Assembly (NCBI GenBank): GCA_012934845.2
Contig: WNNJ02001724.1
Span: 1 to 64,000, forward strand
DNA length: 64,000 bases
From: Pomphorhynchus laevis
Lineage: Eukaryota; Acanthocephala; Palaeacanthocephala; Echinorhynchida; Pomphorhynchidae
Direction: 5' to 3'
The translations under genes were made by a program, and so were the position numbers. The notes beneath the pieces were generated by a model. It was not told the DNA's origin. It saw only the letters and a program-made list of their open reading frames with translations, and did no database searches. Position 1 is the first letter of the stretch. Every line of letters starts with the position of its first letter. Positions 10,701-22,700 of the stretch are shown here, one piece after another.

Positions 10701-13700
10701 AACCTCTCCTTCTGACCCAATTCCCACTCACTTGCTTAAAAATATCTGCTCCTTTATCTTACCCTTCCTAACCACATTGTTCAACTCGTCCATCCGTAGC
10801 CGTACATTTCCTTCCATCTGGAAATGCGCCACCGTTTGTCATCTCATCAAAACGCAATCTCTCGACTCCTCACTACCATCTTCGTACCGTCCAATCTCAC
10901 TTCTCCCAACCCTCTCTAAACTCCCTGAGCGTCTCGTTCTCAAGCAACTTAATAGATATATCTTTTCTCCAACATTATTTATTATTTATTAAGTAAACTG
11001 ATTCTCGTGATCACGTTTAAGAGACAAAGTAATGTCCAATAGCCAGGTCGCGCAGCGCGTTGCTATCGGCCATTATTTATTATCTATTGGCCAATTATTT
11101 ATGTTTATTAACATAAATAATGTTGTTAAAATTAATAATGTTAATCAAGCAAAGACAGCACATGATAAAAATCTCATATTTTATTATATTTTGTATTTCA
11201 TATTTTTAAATAACTCAGTCAATAACTGAGTCATTTTCACGTGCGTACTTTTTCGTACGATATAAAGCAACATCTAAAACAGTGATTAACTAAAGAGCAC
11301 ATAAAAGTTTATGAGTTAATTTATATAAATTAATCCAGAAGGAATAGCAATTATGAAGGAATAGCAAATTAATTATGGATTAGTTATCTGGAAAATAACA
11401 TACATTATATAATTTTAATTATATAATTTGAGCTAGAATCTAAATTAAATTACATTTTTAACATGTTTTAACTAATTTAAATATCATTTAATTTATTTTT
11501 TATACGATTAATAATTAAACAGAAAATTATAATTTCAAAATTATAATTACAGTTATTAATATTTATATCTAAATCAGTGATAGATATTTCATTCATTACA
11601 TATTTTGGTCGTTTATATTTAAGCCACTCAAAGCAAAAAATTAATATTTTTCTTTAACTGCTATTCCGAACATTACAGTAATGGACTAAAGGTTCTATTA
11701 GATAAAACAAGTCCGTGCTACCTTTTTATCAGAATGGATTATCAATTGACAGATAATTTTGTATTTCTTACATGGATTCCTACTAAATGCAAAGTAAGTG
11801 TCAAATATTTGTTTAAAATTGGCTATTAATTGAAGTTAATAAATTTATTAGAAGCAATTAATTTTATTTTACTTAATTATTTCGTGTAGCTAGAACGCGT
11901 TTGATAATAATTAATAAATGATAATTAAATAATTTATTAATTTTTAATATTAATTAATAAATATTAATAAATAATTTATAACGTTTATACTTTTATGTTA
12001 ATAATTATTTGGATCATTAATTAAAATTTAAGTTTTATTAACAACAGTTATTACTTTCACTATTCGATAAAGGCAAAATGTTATTAGATTTTGTCAAATT
12101 TTGTCTTAGACACAACATTTTAAACTGGTTTTTCTATTTTAAAATTGTAATTTTTCTTATACTTTATTGTGTCGATATTCCATGCTTAATCACAAAGGAC
12201 AAATAAACGAATTGGTTTCATTTTCGTTCTATAACAGAGTGAATTCGTAGTTTGATCACTTCTGTGCATATATCTGACTATTCCTTGGTATCTAACGTTT
12301 AAAAAATTGGAACAAAATCAACATTAGAATTTCGGAGAAACCTTATTTTTATCAAATTTTATTATGCTTTCATTAATTTCTATAATTATTTCATTAATAT
12401 AATTTTAACAATTTATACACAGCGAGCAAGTCTTTCTTAAAACTTTACGCTATTTTTAAATAAAATTAAAATTTGTATGTTGTAGATGATAAATTACTTG
12501 ATTAAATTACTTGATTTGTAAATTATATTGTCAAGTTTATACGGATTTGTAATTATAAGGACTTAATCGATTGTTTATTAATATGATCCTAGATTTGCAT
12601 AAAATTTTTAGTTGATCTTTGAAAGTCTTAGTCAGTATTTGTTGTATTCGTATGATCCTAGATTTGCATTACATTTTTAGTTGATCTTTGAAAGTCTTAG
12701 TCAGTATTTGTTGTATTCGTATGATCCTAGATTTGCATTACATTTTTAGTTGATCTTTGAAAGTCTTAGTCTGTATTTGTTGTATTAGAATGATCCTAGA
12801 TTTGCATGAAATTTTTAGTTGATCTTTGAAAGTCTTAGTCTGTATTTGTTGTATTCGTATGATCCTAGATTTGCATTACATTTTTAGTTGATCTTTGAAA
12901 GTCTTAGTCTGTATTTGTTGTATTAGAATGATCCTAGATTTGCATGAAATGTTTAGTTGATCATACATGTCTTTTACACATTCTTATTATTTTGTATCAT
13001 TTTTATTACAAAAATAATAATTTTATTAAATTAAGTAAATAATTTTAAACGATAAATGATGAATTTATATAAAATTATTTATAATGTTTTAATAATTTAT
13101 TTTAAAACAAATTATTTTCTATCTTTTCTATCATTTATATTATTATTTTCTTAAAGCCATAAAGAATGACATGACATTAGCACAAAGTGTAATTCTTAAT
13201 TACTAATTTCGTTTCCATGTGTGTTCGACTTTTATTTCCGATACACTATTAATGTAGAAATTAGAAATTTCGATCTGTATTTTTCTTCGTTTGTAGTTTA
13301 ATCAGCTAACACTGCTGAATGTCTTTGATGTCATTTGAAATACGGTGATTGCAATGCACTCATCTCGATTGCTTGAGTTAAAGATAATTAAATGTCATTT
13401 GAAATGCGATGATTGCAATGCACTCATCTCGATTATTTGAGTTAAAGATAATAAAATCAACGATTTTAAGTTGAATTTTAAATTTCTTAGATCTAAACGA
13501 AGTTTATCCAAGTAGTTCTCTTAAACTATGTTTAACTTGAAAATACAACGCGCATTTTAAATCTTTCAAAGTAAACTGTTTTAACTTGTTATTTTTTCAG
13601 GTAAAATTACTTTATTTCGTTTGCACATTCTTTTTTTAACGCTAATTAGCATTTAATATTTAGGTACAACTGAAAATGATATATTCAACCGCAAAATTTG

Positions 13701-16700
13701 AAATGCGTACATGCTTTGGAACTTCACAGATTGTATTGGATCATCATGCTACGAACCTTGTATGTTGATAACAATGTTAGCCAATTAAGGCAATCTTCCT
13801 TTTTGCTTGTTGAAAGTAAACACTAATAGCTAAGTAACTGTTATCATCCGCAGCGAACATTAAACGTTCGTTGTACCCTATTATACTTGAACTTTTTTAG
13901 AAGGGGATAGCATAATAATTGAGCATAATAATTGTCTATATTTACAATGTATTTCATTCCCTGTAAATTTCGAAACAATTCATTTTGTTTGCTTCAAAAA
14001 CAAAAAAAATCGAAGAGAAAACCTAATATTATTTATATTGAATGTCAGTTTACTTTTAGGTTAACTACGAACCTGAAATAAGGTGGCATTATATATAACA
14101 CTTTTTATCTAATTTTGCAAATTCAATCGATCTAATCGAAAAACCAGCCAATAACGTCTAAATCTAATGTAATATTAATATTGATTATACAAGATTATAA
14201 ATATTAAATATTTATAATATGTTAAATATTATACAATATTTAACATATATGTTATATAATATAACATTAATATAAGTATATAATATGCTTATAGTATATT
14301 ATATAAATATAATATTATTGTAAATTTAAAGAAACAAAGAAATCAGTTTTAATAAAATTAATTAAAATTGTCAAATTGGTGTTTTGAGTAATGGATCTTC
14401 CAAATTATTTAAAAAATTACATTTTTATTTTAAAATTATTAATAACTATTGAAAATATTCATTTGTTTTATCCCAAAAATTACAATATATCGATAGAGAC
14501 ACAATCACAATAGAGACAAACTCTTTGTATTAAAGTTATGAATTAATATAATTGTTTTAAAAAATTGTCGTTAATGAACAATCTTAATGGTAGGCTTATG
14601 ATACTCGAAGTAATCAACTTTTCTATACTTCGAGAATATAATATTTTTGAGTACAAATATAGAAACAATCACGGCAAATACTTTACAGAATGGTCCTTAA
14701 TTAACGAGTAACGATGAGTTAAGTTTAAATATTAAAAATATCGTTTAATCGTATGAAAAATATAGGAGCACAGGGAAAACATTCTTCTATCGATACTTCA
14801 CTTCATTTCGCTCCATAATATGTTCGATTTTAATATTTTGTTCAATAATATTCACTTATTATGAATTAGATTGCTTTATATAAATTTTTTGTTTAAACTT
14901 TTAAGTATATAGGCTCAGTTTTATGGTAAATAAATGTAAATTAAAACATGAATAATTCACAAGGAGTATAATGCTATAATAATTTATAGTAATAACAATG
15001 ACCAGTCAATAACGTCTAAATATTCATGGCGCCCTCTGCACAAAGAAAAAGCTAAATATACTAGCAACCTCTGATCTCTCCTCCATTTTGCACAATCAAC
15101 CACTTACAGTCTTTACACATCGAGTAAAATACCTGAGGTTTATCGTTACGGTAAATTGGACTGCCGTATCCGACTTGAATAGATTAAAGAATGTCCTTAA
15201 GAGAGTTAAATGGACCCTGAAACGGGTCCAGCATTTGTCATTAAGTAAAAGCGCTCAGGTGCATATTTGGTGCACCTGGGTAATCTCTGAATTATTCTTC
15301 TTTTCAAGAAGACATCCCCCAGAGCAAATACCAAGATTTCTTAAGCTCCTCATGCCGAGATTACCGTCCATCCTACGTTTAGTTTGGGCTTTCGGGTGTG
15401 TGACAGACCCTGAATGGCTCACTTGGAAAGAATCGCGTTGGTGTTTGCTGGTAGGGCCTGATCCTGGCTATATAGAAGACTTATCGTCTATGCCGAGGAT
15501 TGATCAGTAAAATGTACATTATACTATGCTAAACTGTTTGTTTTCTCTATTTGTGCATGTTATTAGTTATTATCAATTTTCATTTGCTGGGTTAAGATAA
15601 ACCAGCATGTATCCTTTCAAAACAAAGATTTTGTTAAATAATTTGCTTTGTTTGAAAAAAATAAAGCAAATACGAAAAATTCATTGAATCTGACGTAAAA
15701 GTTTTATCGATTTAAATTCCTAATTCAAGGATTTTGTATTACATGTTTATTAAATTCAATATTATAATTTATATAATTAATTATACGTGAGTTTTATAAT
15801 TTATTTATAATTTCAATACGGAATATAATCTCGTTTTGAATTTGACGTAAAATTGCAGATGACATCTCTGTCGCAGCTAATTACACTTTCAATAGTAACT
15901 CAGTCAAACTAGTTAATGTTATAAAATGGAGGCCCATTTTATAAAATGGATAATACTTTGCCGAACAGTAAAGAAGATTTCGATTTTAAAATATCGTTTT
16001 AGTTTTCTATTTATTATTTATAAATAGAAATTTTATTTTAATTTTAAGTATTACTGATTTTCCTCATTATTTGTTTCTTATTTTAACACATGTTTTTAAA
16101 TATTTTGAATTTGATTTTTCGTTGTTTTTTATTTGTTTTGCTTTTCAACTACAATACCACAATTTCATTTATTTTCCTTTTTTACTTCGTTGGCGGTTGG
16201 AGGAAGATACTCTGCTGAGAAAGAGGTTCCCATTAATTCAGTAAGTGATCCTCTTTCAAGCCACTATTGGGCTCTTACCTGTTGTAGGTTGTGAGAGTTT
16301 GATCCGATTCCATTCCTATATCTCTTCGCAAGCTACTAAGATACTTTCGACTACCTACAAAGGTCGTATGTTCAATCCCACTCCGACAAAACTCAAGGTT
16401 CTAGAGAAAATGTTACTTCTCTACAATCACTCTGTTTACTTAAGACAAGCTCTATCGAAAGAATATTAGAGTTCTATGTATATACTCATACTAAGCAGGG
16501 TTAAGGCTCGCCTTAATCCGTCTCAGTTTTCTTTCTGGAAGATTTTCAAGAAACAGAAGTTTGTCAGCTGGAAGGAGATGTCATTGGGCTGGATCGGTAA
16601 CATAGGTCTTGATAAAGTTTTGGAAGAGTCACTAACCCATCACAATAATAGAGCCACTCTTTATCCCCAACAAATCCCTACATGGGGCAGTTTCAGTAGT

Positions 16701-19700
16701 AGGGATCTTATATTTACGGATATCCTTAACTCTGGGGTATGTACTACATATACATATAGTATTATGAATACATAATATATAGTATTATAATACTATATAT
16801 ATTATTATGTACATATTATGCTTCTACTAATTTCCATCTATCCTTTTAATAAATTTTCTGAATTTTGTACAGCATTATCTAATTTGGATAACTCTTTAAA
16901 TATGTGATATGTTGGGAACTAAATCCCATATTATGTTAATTTTGATTAAACTAATATTCCATCATATGAAAGTAATTACCTGTCACATGTAAAACAAGAT
17001 GCCTATTTTATAAAATGGATAATATTATGCCCAACAATAAAGCATATTTCTTTTTTAAAATATCATTTTAGTTTAATTATTTATTTGAATTTATAATTTA
17101 AGGATTTTGTAATATATATTTTTTAAATACAATATAATAATTTATATATAATTGAAGTTTAGATATAATATTATCCTATATTATATAATATATTATCATA
17201 TTTTATTATAATATAATAATATAATCTAATAATACAAGTCATGTTTTTAATTTCGACAAAGCATGCATTCCATTATATTTCGATAGCGAGAGCTGTCGAA
17301 ATATTTTAATTTTTGGAATAAAACTAATTTAATTGTGTCTGTATATTTACAAATTTATTAATAACTATTAATTAAGATAATTTATTTATAATTAATATTA
17401 TTTTCATATTTTTATAATAATATTTTGAAAATATTTAATTATTTCGCGAATTTTGTAATCGTTACCTCCGGATTTTGGACGGCTAATTTGAAAGGCACCA
17501 ACAATAGATTTACTACTTAACACATGTCATATAAATTTGATGAATTGTAAAACGCAAATACTTTTTAATTTCATTATTCGATCTTATCCTTTCAATTTTT
17601 ATTGGCGAAGGGATAAATCCTAGTGGTGCATTGATGACAACACGACGACCAATCCACCAATCATTATTGTAGCGCTGAATTTAAACAGAAAGTTTAATTT
17701 ATTCTAAAATGTTGCCTAAATTACATAATATTTTTAAGCTAAAACCTAAATTTAATGAAAGAAGGAACATTTGATTTTTAACAAAAAAAGGATATAATAT
17801 TTATAATATTCTTTATGTGATAAAATATTTTTTATTTAGGCCGAAACTGAAGCCGTAAAATTTGAATGTGAGTTTGGACCATTGGACGGATCCATGACGA
17901 CATCTTCTACGCCATTAAATTTTTCAGTAAGTATTTAGTAAACTCTGTAATTTTAATGTATCTATTTTTATGTAAAAACTTTACTGGAATTCAAAATATC
18001 TTTTTGAGATAATATTATCATCCACGGAATTTAAAAAGACTAAAAAGTCGATTATAATCAAGATGTTCGATACTATATCTTAGATGTGCCTAATCAATAA
18101 ATACATTTCGATAGACGTTTTACTGCCATTCTATTGAATTCACATCATTCTTAATTAAATGATTTCTCATAATATTAAAAATCATCGTCAGAATTGTATT
18201 TGAAGTAATTGCTCGGCATCCATCGCCATTCACAAAACATTAATTGTTGTTTCGACAAAAGTTTAATGCGTCAAATCAAAAAATCATTTGAGCGTTTACA
18301 TCTCGTAATGTTTTTTTATTTGAGATTTACATACTTGAAAGTTGTAAATAAACATCCTTTATTTTTGATCACTCAAATTCTAGACATTTAGAAAACTTCA
18401 AAAGATTTTTAAATTACAATTCTCAAATTGTTCGAGAATTCCGATTGAGTCGATTTTTGATTTAATAAGATTGTTACTATATTTGTAACGAGTGCTTGCA
18501 TTAACCATATTTTATCGACAAGAGACAATTAACAGTTTAAAAAAATAATAATTTCATAGTCAACGAAATTTAAAGTTATTACAAGGTAACTTAAATTTGA
18601 TGAGCCATGAAGAATCTAATGTCTTAGAAGATTATATACCTTTACTTTAATCATATTCTCATATCCGTTAAGGATGATGGCTAGATGATTTCTTACCTCG
18701 CAGTACTTCTGCATGATTCAATAAATATATTTTGCGTAACGAAAGGAAATCGCAATTTCGAAAGAAGCATGAGTTTCGACTCTCCGTTTGCTGCATTTCG
18801 AATCATCAGTTTCTAAATTTGCTATTTGTTTGCAACCTTGTTTGCGGTTTTGAAATGGATTATTGAAATTGACATTGTGCTTTATTAGAATTTTAACGTA
18901 TTGATAGTAATCAATTGCTTTTAATTCTTTATTTCCTTTATTTATATTGAACGATAAAATTCCTCTAAGTGAAATGGCATCCGATGTTAACAAGCAATGT
19001 TCTCCATCTATTCATTTTGAATTGACAACAGATCTTATCGAAGCACTTGACATGTTTAAATCAGGCAAACTGAATTCTATAACAATGGTATGTGCCTTTG
19101 TGAGTTCAATAAAGCGGATTTTAATAAGAATGATAATAATTTCAGATGACTGATAAACAATAAATTTTTTAAAAGACCTAATTTTTGCATTATGACGTGG
19201 ATGGCAAGAAGTATTTTAAAAACAAACAACGTAGCGTGGCTGTTTTGACATATTGTGTATCATCAATAACTGGTACGTCCCACTGCTGATAGCAAAGAAG
19301 GACCTTCAGACAGCCAACACAAATATGTCTTTCAGATGTGTGCTCATTCACCTCGAATATCCACAGCACGCAACATAATCTGTATCTATTCCTGGGAATT
19401 TCTGTATAAAACAGTAGGATTTTTAAAGCACTCTTGTCGGGAGCAAGACAAAACTCCAATACTTGCTCCTCAATTTACCAATGTAATGATATTTAAAATA
19501 ATATTGTTTCTTGCACATTTAAACATTTTGACGTAGGGGCAAGAAGAATTTAAGAAGCAAACAACCTAGTGTTGCTGTTTTATTAGTTACTTTAAATGTG
19601 ATAACAACTTTTCTTTAAATTTGATTCATATTTAATTTGTTAATTAAATATGAATTAAATGGTTTAATGTCTATTTGAATCCTTCATCTTTGCGATTGAT

Positions 19701-22700
19701 TGCAGTATTCGTCTCTTTGATATCGTTTCTAGTAGTCAAGATCGAAAATTTACAAGAAATCTTTGCACTTTTTATTGTGTTTATGTATTTATTAAAATGG
19801 ATTATTTAACGATTAATAAAATAATGCACTTCGAATAGATAAAATCGATTTTCTGAAGCAACGAAATGCATACTTAAGATATGTTTTGTGCATTTGTTTT
19901 TGTATATATGCCTTTCGGTATATGTCATAAGAGCATATGTCATCGTCTTATTATAAGGCTTGTATATAAGCAGTAAATTATATTTTAGCATATTTTCTTG
20001 TTCAATTAACAATTTACATAATTTAAAATGTCGTATTTTAGATTGTGAAATCCATAATATGGTATTTAAAATAAAAATAAATTTCAGTGTATATAACTGA
20101 AACATACGAATCAATGATCTTTCACAACTTGTACTGAGATGATTATTGACTTGAAATTGAGATATCGATTTTTAATTTAATTATTTAAAGCTGTATTTTA
20201 AATAGATATTTTTTTATTGTAACGGATTACCAATCTGTAATCAAGTTAGTTGCAATTGATTACAAGTCTGTAATAAAGTTAGTTGCAATTGATTACCCTA
20301 TTTTGATCAATTAAAAAATTTACGTTTTCTTCTTACATTTGTTTTTTATATCAGATTTTGTTCTTTATCGTTTAGTTTTAATTTCAGGAAATTTTCAGAA
20401 CTGTTTTACTCCCATTTTTTGGTGTATCTCAATTTAAAATTCTAGCATGTTAATCCTGATGACGAAAGAGTGAATGTAAAAAATACGTCTATTGCCCCAA
20501 GTGATATTAGAAACTTTCACGTGGAAGGGGGTGAGTTCTACTTATTTCGATATGGTCATGAAAAAACAACCGGTATGTAAAATGATGATTTGATATTCAT
20601 TTTCATTATTTACGTTAAAATTAGAGTTTATTTTTAATGTTAATTATCTTATATTAATATTATAAGATAATTATCCTTTATTAATATTATTAATCTTATT
20701 AATAATATAATAAGATTAATAAAAATAAATAAGATTAATCTCATTAAAAATAATGGGTTTTAGATTTTTGTAAGATAAAGATATTTCAATTTTTTAAATT
20801 TGGAGTACAAAATATGTAGCTTAAGATAAGTGATTATAAGTGATATATTGTACCTTATAAATATATGATATATTACATTATATTATATATTGGTATCCGC
20901 GTAACAATGTAATAGATACGTTTTTCCGTAAAACAACACGATAATAAAACACGATAAACTTTTATTCTAAATTTTGATAAAAATAATTGCTTTTAAAATG
21001 ACCTTGAAAGCAATTCTCATCGTTATATTGAATAAAATCAATTTAATTGTGGATGTTTAAGCTTCATTAAAATAATATTTTTAGTTTTAAATTCGTTTTC
21101 TTCAATGATTTTTCTTTCTTACAAACCAAATTGAGTAATTTAGTATTAAATTGATTTTATTTTATTTAATAATGGCAATGGATGCCGAGCAATTACTTCA
21201 AATACAATTCTGACGATGATTTTTAATATTACGAGAAATCATTTAATTAAGAATGATGTGAATTCAATAGAATGGCAGTAAAACGTCTATCGAAATGTAT
21301 TTATTGATTAGGCACATCTAAGATATAGTATCGAACATCTTGATTATAATCGACTTTTTAGTCTTTTTAAATTCCGTGGATGATAATATTATCTCAAAAA
21401 GATATTTTGAATTCCAGTAAAGTTTTTACATAAAAATAGATACATTAAAATTACAGAGTTTACTAAATACTTACTGAAAAATTTAATGGCGTAGAAGATG
21501 TCGTCATGGATCCGTCCAATGGTCCAAACTCACATTCAAATTTTACGGCTTCAGTAAAATTTGAATGGCACATCTTTTTGAGAGCAACTGTTGTTGCTAG
21601 TAATGGTTATGTAATGGTGATGGTAATGTTCAGTCGATATAATATTTAGCATAATAAATGTAATTCATTGAATAAATCTTTTGATTACTTATAATTCTTT
21701 TGAACCACCAATCTTATGTATTTTTTATGGAGATTTATGTGAATTAATAAAATATTTTTCATTTACTTCATGGCTTAATTTCCAGTAGCTTGTTGCTATT
21801 CCACAGGTATAATTGGAAATTAGTGGACAAGCGTAAATTCGCTTGTCCACTAATATCAAAATATAAATATTTTGATAATGTAGAACAATTCCCAAGATAC
21901 TTGAAATCTTCCACATCAGGGAGAACTTTTTGCCTAATCTGGATTGACATTGCCACCTGAATCCGAGACGAACACATAGAGACAGTATTGGATATATTAA
22001 TATCGGGAACGGGAGATAGCCGAACAAACACGCCAACACAATGAAAATGACTTACAAAAAGATTACAAAATATAAATCAAGTGTAAAGAACAATGGTTAA
22101 CTCGCTAATGACCGGAGGAGTTTTCATTGTCGGATGCCGTGTGACCAGGCAGTTGTACGGAGACAGCGAATGAGGCGTAAATTCGTGATATATAAATATT
22201 TTTACAATGTAAAGTTTGATACGTATATTCTGATTTTAAATCAATACAATAAAACTTAAAGCGTGTAGCTATAAGCTCATTATGCTAATTCGCAATAATA
22301 TTATGAACAATTATCTACCCCCTTTTATATTTGGTGTGCACAAATATATTTTGTATTTTTTAAAATTTTGAGCTAAACTTGGTAATGATTATTTCTACTA
22401 ACACTTACAAATATATATTATTTTATAAATAATATTAGCGAAAGCACTAAAAACCATTTAATGCTTTAAATGTTTTTACATTTAAAAGATTCTAATGTAA
22501 CATTAGGCTTTTATTTAGTTTTGTTATATGTAATTCCGTCATTATCAAGATTTTCGATCAAAACAAGACTTATCTGTGCTAGCGTTTGGTCGACACTTCG
22601 TAATCGTATTGCTTCTTATGGAATAGATGTGCTACAACGGGTATATCAAATACGTTTAAGTTTTATAATTTAAAGACGCAAATCGTTTTTAATATATTTT

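Larger units (their letters stand above)
5027..11671 (+). other. U12-type AT-AC intron of twinfilin (intron 3)
   Basis: The 5' end reads ATATCCTTTT, the exact U12-class donor consensus, directly after exon base 5026. The 3' end is AC at 11670-11671, and TTCTTTAAC at 11650-11658 matches the U12 branch-site consensus, about 14 bases before the end. With these borders the reading frame joins as WEHD-YSNGLKVLLDK, in register with WEQDYDNLVGPMLQE of fly twinfilin. No GT donor near exon 3 gives such a join. The intron is 6645 bases long and holds satellite, Penelope and LINE debris. Confidence 0.85.

Noticed and set aside
14059-14081. VNYEPEI microexon as the missing twinfilin exon
   Set aside because: The phase fits (0 in, 2 out) but the donor is weak, and the peptide does not resemble the GYxKH..APLT..EEEL stretch expected.
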